Assembly: GCA_030432855.1 (NCBI GenBank)
Contig: JAUILM010000136.1
Coordinates: 1-10,351 of the forward strand
DNA: 10,351 bases
Origin: Bacteroidia bacterium
GTDB lineage: Bacteria; Bacteroidota; Bacteroidia; Chitinophagales; Saprospiraceae
Direction of reading: 5' to 3'
Below the pieces are notes generated by a model. That model saw only the letters and a program-made list of their open reading frames with translations. It was not told the origin of the DNA and searched no databases. A program made the translations under genes and the position numbers. Numbering within the stretch: position 1 is the first letter of the stretch; each line of letters begins with the position of its first letter. This document shows, piece by piece, positions 1-7,195 of the stretch.

Positions 1-542
1 CCTTCTTCACGGTTTCTCCAATGTGCCTGCGCACTACTTTCATCCCAGGCGGTTGGTGTCTTATTAAATTGATAGTCTTCCTTACTATTGTTAGTGCAGT
101 AGTATCCATTTAATCTTAACCATTCACTCATCATTCGAGCTTCTGCCGGTGGCATAGCTTCATAGGGGACAATGCCCTCGGGAAAAAACTCTGGATTTCC
201 TCCTGTGCGCATATGCCCTGCCGCCACATGGGTGGGATACATCCCCAAAGCAATTGCGGCTCGGGCTGGAGCGCAGACAGGGGCTGCAGCATAAAACTGA
301 TCAAAGACGACTCCTTCGGCTGTCAGCCTCGATAGATTGGGGGTTTCTACCGTATTATCACCATACATCGGAAGGTAGGGGCTGAGATCCTCCGCAACAA
401 TCCAAAGAATATTAGGACGTTCAGGTAGGTCCAGACGATCAAATGCATGGATTTCGCTGGTATCCAGGTCTTCCGAAACCTGGCCCTGACCACAACCTAA
501 CAAGAGAAGGCCGAGCAGGAAAAAAGGAGCACAATTTTTCAT
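1..542 (-). CDS. Sulfatase (S1 family, formylglycine type), lipoprotein, C-terminus cut by window edge
   Basis: Hydrolyses sulfate esters, most likely on a carbohydrate. I translated the minus strand from the ATG at 542; about 180 codons are visible and the frame runs off the left edge, so perhaps a third of a normal sulfatase is present. Residues 1-17 form a lipoprotein signal with lipobox LLGC (Cys17), pointing to membrane anchoring outside the cytoplasm. PNILWIVAEDLSP (residues 43-55) is the first sulfatase strand with the metal-binding acidic pair (Glu51-Asp52). VCAPARAA holds the C-x-P-x-R signature, with Cys90 as the residue expected to become formylglycine and Arg94 its partner. The Cys form needs a maturation enzyme, which is not in this window. 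The gene starts six bases after the dehydrogenase stop, so the two are almost certainly cotranscribed. The exact substrate cannot be read from this fragment. Confidence 0.93.
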   Translation of the reverse strand, partial: MKNCAPFFLLGLLLLGCGQGQVSEDLDTSEIHAFDRLDLPERPNILWIVAEDLSPYLPMYGDNTVETPNLSRLTAEGVVFDQFYAAAPVCAPARAAIALGMYPTHVAAGHMRTGGNPEFFPEGIVPYEAMPPAEARMMSEWLRLNGYYCTNNSKEDYQFNKTPTAWDESSAQAHWRNREE

Positions 543-548
543 AACGCA

Positions 549-1334
549 TTACAATTTATGAGGAAGTTTTAGGAAGCCTCCATCAATAGGATAATCGGTG
601 CCGGTGATAAAACTAGCTTCGTCCGAACATAGGTACAATGCAAGACCGGCTACCTCTTCGGGTTTTGCCATACGTCCAATGGGTTGTGTGGCAGAAAGTC
701 TGTCAAATTCTGCCTGCTCCGCTCCCGGATAATTCCTCTTGACGTATTCATCTACAAAGGGAGTGTGTACCCTGGCCGGAGAGATCGAATTACAGCGGAT
801 ATTGTCTTTCAAATAGTCGACGGCAATCGAATACGTCATGGTAAGTACGGCCCCTTTTGTCATACTATATCCAAATCGTTCTGGAATACCAATGGTAGAT
901 GCGACAGAAGCCATATTGAGGATGACTCCACCACCGTTTGACTTGAAATGAGGAATACAGGCATGTAGACAGTTGTAGACCCCCTTAATATTGACATTGT
1001 AAAGCCGATCTAAGTCTGCTTCCGTAGTTTGCTCTACATTTCCGACAAACCCAATACCGGCATTATTAATCAGGATTGAGATGGGATGTATATTCTGTAT
1101 ATCGTCCACAATTGATTGGACCTGAGCCTGATCTGTTAAATCGCAGGTGTGCACTCTGGCCCCGCCTCCATTGGTGGTGATGATATTGCTTACTTCCTGC
1201 GCTTTGTCTTTATTGATATCGATGATGTGAACAAAAGAACCAGCGTCAGCTAGTTTGATTGCGATGGCTCGTCCAATGCCGCTGGCACCTCCGGTTAATA
1301 GGGTTACTTTGTTATCTAATCGGAAATTACTCAT
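549..1334 (-). CDS. Short-chain dehydrogenase/reductase (classical SDR), possibly a sugar-acid or sugar dehydrogenase
   Basis: NAD(P)-dependent cytoplasmic oxidoreductase of 261 residues, normal for classical SDRs. Visible motifs are the cofactor glycine motif TGGASGIG (14-21), Asp39 at the end of the second strand (favouring NAD over NADP), Asp65 in the CDL motif, NNAG (90-93), and the catalytic tetrad Asn115, Ser143, Tyr156 and Lys160 in YSMTK. The C-terminus has the usual GTDYPIDGG. The ATG at 1334 places the glycine motif at the expected distance from the N-terminus. The C-terminal half (RVHTPF, QPIGRM, CSDEASFITG) resembles 2-keto-3-deoxy-L-fuconate dehydrogenase-like SDRs found in L-fucose catabolism; this is recalled resemblance, not a search. 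The neighbouring sulfatase fits use of a sulfated, possibly fucose-rich, polysaccharide. SDR substrates are hard to predict, so the family is certain and the substrate is not. Confidence 0.93.
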   Translation of the reverse strand: MSNFRLDNKVTLLTGGASGIGRAIAIKLADAGSFVHIIDINKDKAQEVSNIITTNGGGARVHTCDLTDQAQVQSIVDDIQNIHPISILINNAGIGFVGNVEQTTEADLDRLYNVNIKGVYNCLHACIPHFKSNGGGVILNMASVASTIGIPERFGYSMTKGAVLTMTYSIAVDYLKDNIRCNSISPARVHTPFVDEYVKRNYPGAEQAEFDRLSATQPIGRMAKPEEVAGLALYLCSDEASFITGTDYPIDGGFLKLPHKL

Positions 1335-1373
1335 GAAAAAAGAAAGTGTGATTTGATTCTAGAAACTGATCAC

Positions 1374-1405
1374 CGAACATAAGAAAAGGCCATCACATAC
1401 AGCAA
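1374..1405 (-). promoter_or_regulatory. Candidate Bacteroidota promoter for the dehydrogenase-sulfatase unit
   Basis: On the minus strand TATGTTCG (1381-1374) matches the Bacteroidota -7 consensus TAnnTTTG at all but one fixed position. A TTG at 1405-1403 lies 21 bases upstream, within the usual range for the -33 element. The dehydrogenase ATG is 40 bases downstream. The TTG falls in the loop edge of the preceding gene's terminator hairpin, so terminator and promoter would overlap. Short, degenerate motifs make this only a candidate. Confidence 0.3.
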
Positions 1406-1413
1406 TGGCCTTT
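1381..1413 (-). terminator. Intrinsic terminator of the short HYR-repeat protein gene
   Basis: A perfect 9-bp inverted repeat, AAAGGCCAT (1385-1393) with ATGGCCTTT (1405-1413), encloses an 11-base loop. On the minus strand it is followed by a T-rich stretch (TTTTCTT). It lies 28 bases after the stop codon at 1441, which fits Rho-independent termination and separates this gene from the dehydrogenase-sulfatase unit. Confidence 0.8.
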
Positions 1414-1440
1414 CCATAAAATCTTTAAGACTTGATCCGA

Positions 1441-2937
1441 TTATTCGGATTTTATAATGGTCTTTGTTGTTCTTTCACCAGCGACATCCAGACTGACAAA
1501 ATAGACGCCTGATGGTTGGTCGTTCAGATTTACATCCATCAGATGCTGACCTCTGCCCGCTATTTTTTCCTGAGAAGAAACGAGCCTTCCCAGTCGATCA
1601 TAGATACGGAGCGAAATGAGCGACTCAATATTTACTTCAAATGAAATTTGAGCATCCTGCACCGTGGGGTTAGGGAAGATTGCAATGCCCCGAGATCCTG
1701 TTGTTTCGTTATTGACCAGACCGAGTGCGGCACTTGAAGTAGAGTCACTACTGGTAGTATCAGCCGGCGCACAGATCGTAATGACCTGAGACGCTTCAGT
1801 TGAGTTACCACATCCATCGTTTGCGTACCAGGTACGAGTGACAATCATAGTTTCCGGATCAAGTGTATCTACAGAAGTTGTTTCAGTAGGAGTGATATAT
1901 CGAGTCTGACGACAGTTGTCTGTAGCATAAACAATTGGAGCCGCAGGAATGGTATCCTCACACCCCAGGGTTATGTCCTCAGGTACTCCATGTAATTCAG
2001 GTGCTTCGACATCATATTGCAACACATAAAAATAGTGCTCTGTTTCATTGCCGGCGGCATCAGTCACGATGTATCCACATCTCCACTTGCGATAGTATCC
2101 AAAGGCATCACAGAGATCTGAGCCTACCAATCGATCATAGGTTTCCAACGACAGATCATAAGGACAGTCATCATAGTAGTAGATGTCGCGTCCATCGACT
2201 TGGGGGTTTCCACAATCGTACATTCTCAGGTACCCGCCGTTGGGTACGGTATCTAACATAGGATGTTTCACCACGATCACGGGAGCATAAACGTCCTTCA
2301 CGTAGATAGTCTGTGTAGCAGTTGTAGTGTTTCCACATGGGTCTTCAGCTACATAGGTACGGATCATTGTGAATTCGCATCCTTCGTCCGCGTACTCGAT
2401 CTTGGCAGAGATAGATACTTCTACGTCATCGCAGTTGTCACTTACCGTGTAACTTGGCTCGGGAATCAAACTGTCCAGATAGATCGTGGTGTCGCTGGCG
2501 ACGTAGAGCTCAGGAGCTTCATCGTCACTGTGACCACAGTCAGGCGCTTCATAAACGTCCTCTTTCTCAAGATAACAACCTCCCGGTAGTTCAATTTTGA
2601 CATCCATTTTACTTTCACAGCAACCTTTTATGTGGGCTACTTTTATCACAAAGTTATTTCTGCCATAATCATGAAATTCATAGATGCCGTATTTCTTTCC
2701 TTGAATCCAGACACGTACTCTTTCCTTCTTAAGATTGTAAGGGAAGTTTTCACCTTCTACTTCAAAGTAGACATAGTGCGTACCTCCGTAGTCGCAGTAG
2801 GGGCCTTCATAAATAGAAATGTCATCAATCGAACAGTAACCAGATGATCCTTCAGGGGTAGCATTAATTTGCGGGCTTATGAGTGCTATTAGTAATAGGG
2901 TAAATAGACTCGACCGGAGCGTAATGGTCTTAAACAT
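1441..2937 (-). CDS. Secreted HYR-like repeat protein with T9SS type A sorting domain (short paralogue)
   Basis: A 498-residue secreted protein of unknown function. Residues 1-26 are a signal peptide (basic start, hydrophobic run LFTLLLIALI, likely cleavage after INA). Residues about 35-134 are a module with conserved cysteines, a WIQGK motif and a CC pair, shared only with the peptidase upstream. Residues about 140-216 are a HYR-like repeat (PSYTVSDNCDD ... EDPCGNTTTATQTIYV). Residues about 216-309 are the cassette common to all three large proteins (FGYYRKWRCGYIVTDAAGN ... YVLQYD). A second HYR-like repeat (about 310-391) ends in CGNSTEASQVITIC. A Ser/Thr/Asp linker leads to the sorting tail (about 418-498: FPNPT ... 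LRIYDRLGRLV ... GVYFVSL), which directs outer-membrane export and surface attachment or release. It has no peptidase or SdrD_B-like part, unlike its neighbour. It ends with its own terminator. The architecture is clear; a role as surface or matrix protein is inference. Confidence 0.9.
   Translation of the reverse strand: MFKTITLRSSLFTLLLIALISPQINATPEGSSGYCSIDDISIYEGPYCDYGGTHYVYFEVEGENFPYNLKKERVRVWIQGKKYGIYEFHDYGRNNFVIKVAHIKGCCESKMDVKIELPGGCYLEKEDVYEAPDCGHSDDEAPELYVASDTTIYLDSLIPEPSYTVSDNCDDVEVSISAKIEYADEGCEFTMIRTYVAEDPCGNTTTATQTIYVKDVYAPVIVVKHPMLDTVPNGGYLRMYDCGNPQVDGRDIYYYDDCPYDLSLETYDRLVGSDLCDAFGYYRKWRCGYIVTDAAGNETEHYFYVLQYDVEAPELHGVPEDITLGCEDTIPAAPIVYATDNCRQTRYITPTETTSVDTLDPETMIVTRTWYANDGCGNSTEASQVITICAPADTTSSDSTSSAALGLVNNETTGSRGIAIFPNPTVQDAQISFEVNIESLISLRIYDRLGRLVSSQEKIAGRGQHLMDVNLNDQPSGVYFVSLDVAGERTTKTIIKSE
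2011..2290 (-). repeat. Shared cassette copy 1 (FGYYR/VLQYD module) in the short paralogue
   Basis: Encodes about 93 residues running from YAPVIVVKHPMLD to YVLQYD. Conserved across the three copies in the window are PML near the start, GG.L.MY.C, PQV, a DxC-type pair, SD.CD.FGYYR.W.C.Y, TDAAGN and VLQYD. It lies between two HYR-like repeats, as in the other two genes. I do not recognise it as a named domain. Confidence 0.85.
2536..2835 (-). repeat. Shared N-terminal module copy 1 (WIQGK/CC module)
   Basis: Encodes about 100 residues that begin at Cys35 of the short paralogue and end at the PDC motif before the first HYR-like repeat. Features matching the second copy are GTHY.YF.(I/V)EG, WIQGK.Y.I, the GCCES/SCCGS cysteine pair, (M/L)DVK, and GCY with a following EDVY.APDC. 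The alternating pattern suggests a small beta-rich domain held by disulfides. Function unknown. Confidence 0.8.
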
Positions 2938-3447
2938 AGTGTTTTAGGTTTGGTTTATAAATTTCTAAATAATGTATAAGTTAAATATAATTATGAACAC
3001 TGTAAAGTCCTGATTTTTAGGTCGTTTACGATTATTATCTATGGTGATTCTTTAATATTTGAAACACCGTGATACTCATGTAGAAATGTAGTATTCTAAT
3101 TCTAAATATCTATTGGCTTGGAAAGGAGTCACAACAAAAAAGCCCATTGTCAAAATTCGATTACATCTTGTATGGTCTAAATTTCACATACACTTCTGCA
3201 TGACTTTGTATGCATTGAAGTACTCATGAGTTCTATCATGTATGTGTATTAATCCAGATAGAACTGTGAGGTTAACTGATAATTATTTAACAGTTACGAA
3301 TTTGTTAAAAATGGAAGACGTGCCGCTACACCTACCTGGATTCATACCATTATCTGAGTTGAGTAGAAACGTGATACAAAGAAAAGCCAAAAAAAAGACT
3401 GCTTCAAATGATGAAGCAGTCTTGAACAAATGATATAATCTTTCGTT
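2938..3447. other. 510-base intergenic spacer
   Basis: AT-rich DNA between the short paralogue and the peptidase gene. It contains the peptidase terminator (described separately) and must contain the short paralogue's promoter and leader. The only -7-like box I see on the minus strand is TATATTTA (2989-2982), without a TTG at the right distance, so I do not call a promoter. A 10-base palindrome ACTCATGAGT (3222-3231) and a distant 8-base inverted repeat (3185-3192 with 3239-3246) are present and may be chance. A 63-codon plus-strand frame here looks spurious. Confidence 0.6.
3389..3423 (-). terminator. Strong intrinsic terminator of the metallopeptidase gene
   Basis: A perfect 12-bp inverted repeat, AAGACTGCTTCA (3395-3406) with TGAAGCAGTCTT (3412-3423), has a 5-base loop. 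On the minus strand it runs into a tract of eight T residues (3396-3389). It begins 24 bases past the stop codon at 3448. This is a textbook Rho-independent terminator. Confidence 0.92.
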
Positions 3448-6400
3448 TTATTCGGTCTTTACAATGGCTTTGTTGACCATTTCCCCTTCGAAATTGATGT
3501 TGATCCAGTATAAGCCTACCGGTTGAACATCAAGACCAAGGTCCATCTGATGCTTTCCTTTGTTAAATACCTGATCAATCGATCGAACTACACGACCCAG
3601 ATTGTCTGTTATTCTGAGGGAAATTTGCATATCTCTAGGTAACGTAAATCCAAGTGATGAATCATCAATGGTTGGATTCGGGAATACAAATACTCCTCTG
3701 GTTCCAATGCGGCAACTTTGACTTAACTGGACCTCATCAGAGTATGTAACCTGACCTTCCATATCTACCATCATGACCCGGTAAGTAGCTTCCTTTCTAG
3801 CATTTTTATCTTCCACTTCATAGGTGGCATTACTGTTTGGAGATCCTTTGGCATCCAACGTTGAGATGGTTTCAAAGTCCAGTCCTTCGTAGGCTCTCTG
3901 TACTTCGAAAGCTCTCGCTCCGACCTCAGCACTGGTATTGAATGTCAGATAGTTGATGCATTCGTCATTTTGACCTTCAAAAGATGCTACCTCTACTTTA
4001 AATGCAGATGTGTTGATAAAACCAGCATCTATATTCAAAATTAAATCATTAGCCCCAAGTGCAATCTCGTCCGTCATCTTGGTGAATGGATTTGCATCAC
4101 TATCAGTATTCAGATCTTCTCCTTGTAGCATAGCAGTAAGACACATCTGATTAGTATATTCAAATTTCACCCGATAGGTCGCTTCGGGGAGATCAGTAAA
4201 GAAAAACTGTCCATCCTGTCCATTTAGGCTGTGGCTCAACATGGATCCTACTTCGGTCAGGTCTTTGTTTTCTTCTACTCGATAGAGTGTTACCTGTACC
4301 TCATTCAATCCTACTTCCGATAGATTTCTGATTCCGTCCGCATTCTCATCGATCCAGGTACTACTGCCGATAGCGTTCTGAATGTTCATCGAATCTGATT
4401 CAAGTTCACACACATTGATGACCTGGGTTGCCGAGCTCGTGTTGCCACAATTGTCAGAAGCTGTCCAGGTACGAGTGATGACCATACTGTACACTGAATC
4501 TTCCTCCACGGTTTCAGAAAAAGCAATGGAAGAACCCTGGATACAGTTGTCCTCAGCCGTTACCTCACTGGCTTCGGGTACATCTTCACCACACTCAACA
4601 GTTATATCATCCGGCACACCCATGAGTTCAGGTGCAACTGTATCATACTGCAGCACGTAGAAATACCATTCTGCCACATTTCCTGCGGCATCGGTGGCGA
4701 TATATCCACACTTCCACTTTCTATAATATCCAAAGACATCACAAACATCAGATGCTACAAGGATATCATAGGTCTCAAGAGAAACATCGTACGGACAATT
4801 GTCGTAAACATATACATCCGCCATGGCTACCTGAGGATCATCACAGTTGTACATCCGAAGGTTGCCTTTATGCCCAACGGTATCCAGCATTGGATTTACC
4901 ACCGTGATAACAGGAGCATAAATATCTTCTACGTAGATGGTTTGTGTTTCAACTGTTTCGTTTCCACATGGATCAACGGCAGTGAATGTTCTCACCATCA
5001 CAAATTCACATCCTTCATCTGCTTCTGTGATTTTAGCAGAAACTGTCACCTCGACATCGTCACAGTTATCAATCACTGTGTAACTTGGAGGAGGAATCAA
5101 ACTATCCAGTAGGATAGTTGTGTCATTGGGTACATAGAGCTCAGGAGCAATTTTATCTTCATATCCACAATCAGGTGCTACGTAAACATCCTCTTCCAGA
5201 TAATAACAACCAGGTGCTAGTTGAACCTTCACATCCAGTTCACTACCACAACAGCTTCCGATACGGGCCACCCCTAAATACAGGTAGTCTTCACCCATGT
5301 ATGTATCGTAACCAAGGTCATCAATCTTATATTCTTTACCCTGAATCCAGATCTTATAGTGGTCAAAGTTGACAGGTTGATTTAATGGATCCACACCCTC
5401 TATTCGGAAGTAGGCATAGTGTGTGCCATGTTCATCGCATGAAGGTGTGAAAAGAGGATCCAAACTAATGCCGGTAATAACACACGGTTGTTTATCGTGA
5501 TATCGCTGATAGTCGCAGTTTCCTAACATCCAGCCATGCTCCGCGAACATACCCAGAGTGGAAGGTCCGGGATCATGAATCGCCTCTTGAAAATTAAGAA
5601 ATGGCGTCATCATGGAATTTTTCGTGCCGTTGGGAAAGGTTGATTCATCCCAATGTGAGTAGCTGGAGCCTTGTCTCCAAATGCCCGGTGCATACACTTT
5701 TGGGTGTTTATGGGAGTTGCCTTTCGCAGCTGCCTCACTGCTGTTAAAAAGATTATCCGATTGAAGGAAGGATCCAAGATCAGTGCTTACTATTCCAGGG
5801 TCATCAACCTCCAGGATGGCAGTTTTAGATTTGTTTTGGATAAAGTGGTCATAGATGGCAGGATAAAATTCAGTTGCGGGACCCTCGAAACCATATAGTC
5901 CTAATGTACCCGAAGCGACAGCACTTCCAAAAAATCCTAAACCATGCCCAATCTCATGCAAAACTACGGTGACAAAATCATAGGTACCCGGAGGGGCTTT
6001 GCCATCCCGACCGTAATACCAGGCAAAGGTGCTACTGAAATTTGCAACAATATCAGGTATGGCAGGACCACTAATGTCATCTCCATAAATTTTATCGGCT
6101 AATGCTTCCCCATACCAGGTACCTGGTTGAGCTCCTGGAAAATCTCTATAGATAAAGACAGGGCCAGCGGATCCTAGTACTCCAGGTGCCAGGGGTTGAA
6201 AGGTTGCATCAATTCTAATTGTTACAGGTGAAACAATTAATGACTCCCAGATGTCTACTGCATACTGAAAAGCAGCCATGGCATCAGGATTACCACCGAA
6301 GCCATTATATGTCACTTCAATGGTAGCGCAACCTTTTGTCGCTGAACGTTGTTCTTCGATCTGTTCAAACGCTCTTGGAGGAGGTACGAATCCAGGCGTT

Positions 6401-6651
6401 TCATATTCGGCTGCCCGTAGTTCACAAACCATACCATCAATTTTGGCACGTGTCATATCTGCACCAGCACTTAAGACAGGTGATCGATCGCCTGATTTTT
6501 CCAAATCCAGCGTAGATATTTTTTGGACATCCGTGATTTTAAATGCGTGATCGTGGGAGTGTAGTTTTTCTTGCTGGGCCTGAAGCGAAATGCCTGACGT
6601 GGCAAATGCAAAAACCAGACAAGACAATTTAAGTATACGAGTTAGAGTCAT
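3448..6651 (-). CDS. Secreted M8-like (leishmanolysin-type) zinc metallopeptidase with HYR-like, SdrD_B-like and T9SS sorting domains
   Basis: A predicted secreted protease of 1067 residues. The ATG at 6651 is preferred: the frame extends to 6681 only through a TTG, while Met at 6651 begins a clean signal peptide (MTLTRILK, hydrophobic core, cleavage near LQA-QQ). The catalytic domain (about 109-377) has HEIGHGLGF, with zinc ligands His232 and His236 and catalytic Glu233. The classical third His at motif position 11 is absent. SHWDE (His333) followed by NSMMTP (Met347-Met348, a Met-turn) supplies it after a long insertion, the layout known from leishmanolysin. Next come the WIQGK/CC module (about 390-495), a HYR-like repeat (502-577), the FGYYR/VLQYD cassette (578-670), another HYR-like repeat (670-748), an SdrD_B-like domain (760-875: GSSTWIDENADGIRN ... 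NIDAGF), a fibronectin-III-like region (876-975) and the sorting tail (985-1067: FPNPTID ... VGLYWINI). The gene has its own terminator. Peptidase assignment is firm at motif level; the substrate is unknown. Confidence 0.9.
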   Translation of the reverse strand: MTLTRILKLSCLVFAFATSGISLQAQQEKLHSHDHAFKITDVQKISTLDLEKSGDRSPVLSAGADMTRAKIDGMVCELRAAEYETPGFVPPPRAFEQIEEQRSATKGCATIEVTYNGFGGNPDAMAAFQYAVDIWESLIVSPVTIRIDATFQPLAPGVLGSAGPVFIYRDFPGAQPGTWYGEALADKIYGDDISGPAIPDIVANFSSTFAWYYGRDGKAPPGTYDFVTVVLHEIGHGLGFFGSAVASGTLGLYGFEGPATEFYPAIYDHFIQNKSKTAILEVDDPGIVSTDLGSFLQSDNLFNSSEAAAKGNSHKHPKVYAPGIWRQGSSYSHWDESTFPNGTKNSMMTPFLNFQEAIHDPGPSTLGMFAEHGWMLGNCDYQRYHDKQPCVITGISLDPLFTPSCDEHGTHYAYFRIEGVDPLNQPVNFDHYKIWIQGKEYKIDDLGYDTYMGEDYLYLGVARIGSCCGSELDVKVQLAPGCYYLEEDVYVAPDCGYEDKIAPELYVPNDTTILLDSLIPPPSYTVIDNCDDVEVTVSAKITEADEGCEFVMVRTFTAVDPCGNETVETQTIYVEDIYAPVITVVNPMLDTVGHKGNLRMYNCDDPQVAMADVYVYDNCPYDVSLETYDILVASDVCDVFGYYRKWKCGYIATDAAGNVAEWYFYVLQYDTVAPELMGVPDDITVECGEDVPEASEVTAEDNCIQGSSIAFSETVEEDSVYSMVITRTWTASDNCGNTSSATQVINVCELESDSMNIQNAIGSSTWIDENADGIRNLSEVGLNEVQVTLYRVEENKDLTEVGSMLSHSLNGQDGQFFFTDLPEATYRVKFEYTNQMCLTAMLQGEDLNTDSDANPFTKMTDEIALGANDLILNIDAGFINTSAFKVEVASFEGQNDECINYLTFNTSAEVGARAFEVQRAYEGLDFETISTLDAKGSPNSNATYEVEDKNARKEATYRVMMVDMEGQVTYSDEVQLSQSCRIGTRGVFVFPNPTIDDSSLGFTLPRDMQISLRITDNLGRVVRSIDQVFNKGKHQMDLGLDVQPVGLYWININFEGEMVNKAIVKTE
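4642..4920 (-). repeat. Shared cassette copy 2 (FGYYR/VLQYD module) in the metallopeptidase
   Basis: Encodes about 93 residues from YAPVITVVNPMLD to YVLQYD, with FGYYRKWKCGYIATDAAGN inside. It is closer to the copy in the short paralogue than to the copy in the giant protein, both in this cassette and in the flanking HYR-like repeats, which suggests a tandem duplication of the whole segment. Confidence 0.85.
5167..5484 (-). repeat. Shared N-terminal module copy 2 (WIQGK/CC module) following the peptidase domain
   Basis: Encodes about 106 residues from CVITGISLDP to APDC. It shares GTHYAYFRIEG, IWIQGKEYKI, SCCGSELDVKV and GCYYLEEDVY with the short paralogue. Here it sits directly behind the catalytic domain, so it is a movable module rather than part of the peptidase fold. 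Confidence 0.8.
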
Positions 6652-7120
6652 AAAATTGGCTTTGGTTAAACAATATTCCAAACACTAATGTAAAGATTCT
6701 TTGTTACAATAACATACAGTTCCCGAATTAACTCGGTGATAAATGACCATACTTTATGAGCAAAATGGATCCGTATATCGCTTAGAATCAACCACGTAGA
6801 TAGCAGATGTACACATATATAAAAACTTTCAATTTGTTTTTCTGTCTTCTGATAGGTTAGTGTATTGATATATATCTAATAATGCAGGATATAAGAGCCT
6901 TGATTAAAAGCAGATTATATATAAAGAACTATCAAAGTATTATAAAAGACTCATATACGTTAAAGTATGATATGTAATGGCGAAGCTAAAGCGGGAGACC
7001 TTCTGAAGATCGTAGGAAAGGAGCAGCGATATGGCCGAAAATAAAGCTTGAACGGGATAAATATTCACTGAGAAGTTAAGCAAACTAATTGTTAAATAAA
7101 AGAACAGTCATTCTTTTAAA
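6652..7120. other. AT-rich intergenic spacer with a GC-richer island
   Basis: The spacer between the metallopeptidase and the giant repeat protein. Most is very AT-rich and repetitive in appearance (ATATATA runs near 6815-6820, 6870-6877 and 6917-6922). From about 6967 to 7056 the composition changes to roughly half G+C by eye. That stretch can be read on the plus strand as a 25-codon frame (6967-7044: MICNGEAKAGDLLKIVG and on to a TAA). I cannot assign it to a protein or RNA family; it may be a relic of a gene or element, or a structured leader. Confidence 0.5.
6679..6709 (-). promoter_or_regulatory. Candidate promoter of the metallopeptidase gene
   Basis: On the minus strand a TTG (6709-6707) is followed after 19 bases by TAGTGTTTG (6687-6679). 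This resembles the Bacteroidota -33/-7 pair (TTG ... TAnnTTTG) but has one extra base inside the -7 box. The ATG at 6651 is 27 bases downstream. If correct, transcription would start after the TTG at 6681, ruling that codon out as a start. Weak motif evidence. Confidence 0.25.
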
Positions 7121-7157
7121 TAAAAAAAGCGGTACACATTCAAAGAACGTGCACCGC
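7121..7157 (-). terminator. Intrinsic terminator of the giant repeat-protein gene
   Basis: A 9-bp stem, GCGGTACAC (7129-7137) against GTGCACCGC (7149-7157), has an 11-base loop. The single non-Watson-Crick position becomes a G-U wobble only when transcribed from the minus strand, which supports that orientation. Seven T residues follow on the minus strand (7128-7122). It starts 39 bases after the stop codon at 7196. Confidence 0.88.
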
Positions 7158-7195
7158 GATTGGTCTAATAACCAGAAAACCCGTTTTCTCGTATT

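Noticed and set aside
1632..1844. Minus-strand frame of 70 codons inside the short paralogue
   Set aside because: It is a shifted frame within the end of the second HYR-like repeat and the sorting tail; the main frame gives the known domains.
3185..3246. Inverted repeat CACATACA/TGTATGTG as an operator or insertion-element end
   Set aside because: Only eight bases per arm, 46 bases apart, in AT-rich DNA, with no transposase remnant or target duplication nearby.
3242..3433. Plus-strand frame of 63 codons in the spacer between the short paralogue and the peptidase
   Set aside because: Its last third is encoded by the minus-strand terminator hairpin and its A-tract (KKKTASNDEAV), it has no recognisable motif, and all neighbours run the other way.
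6967..7056. Known riboswitch in the GC-richer island
   Set aside because: I compared it from memory with glycine, TPP, cobalamin, c-di-GMP and ydaO consensus cores and found no convincing match.
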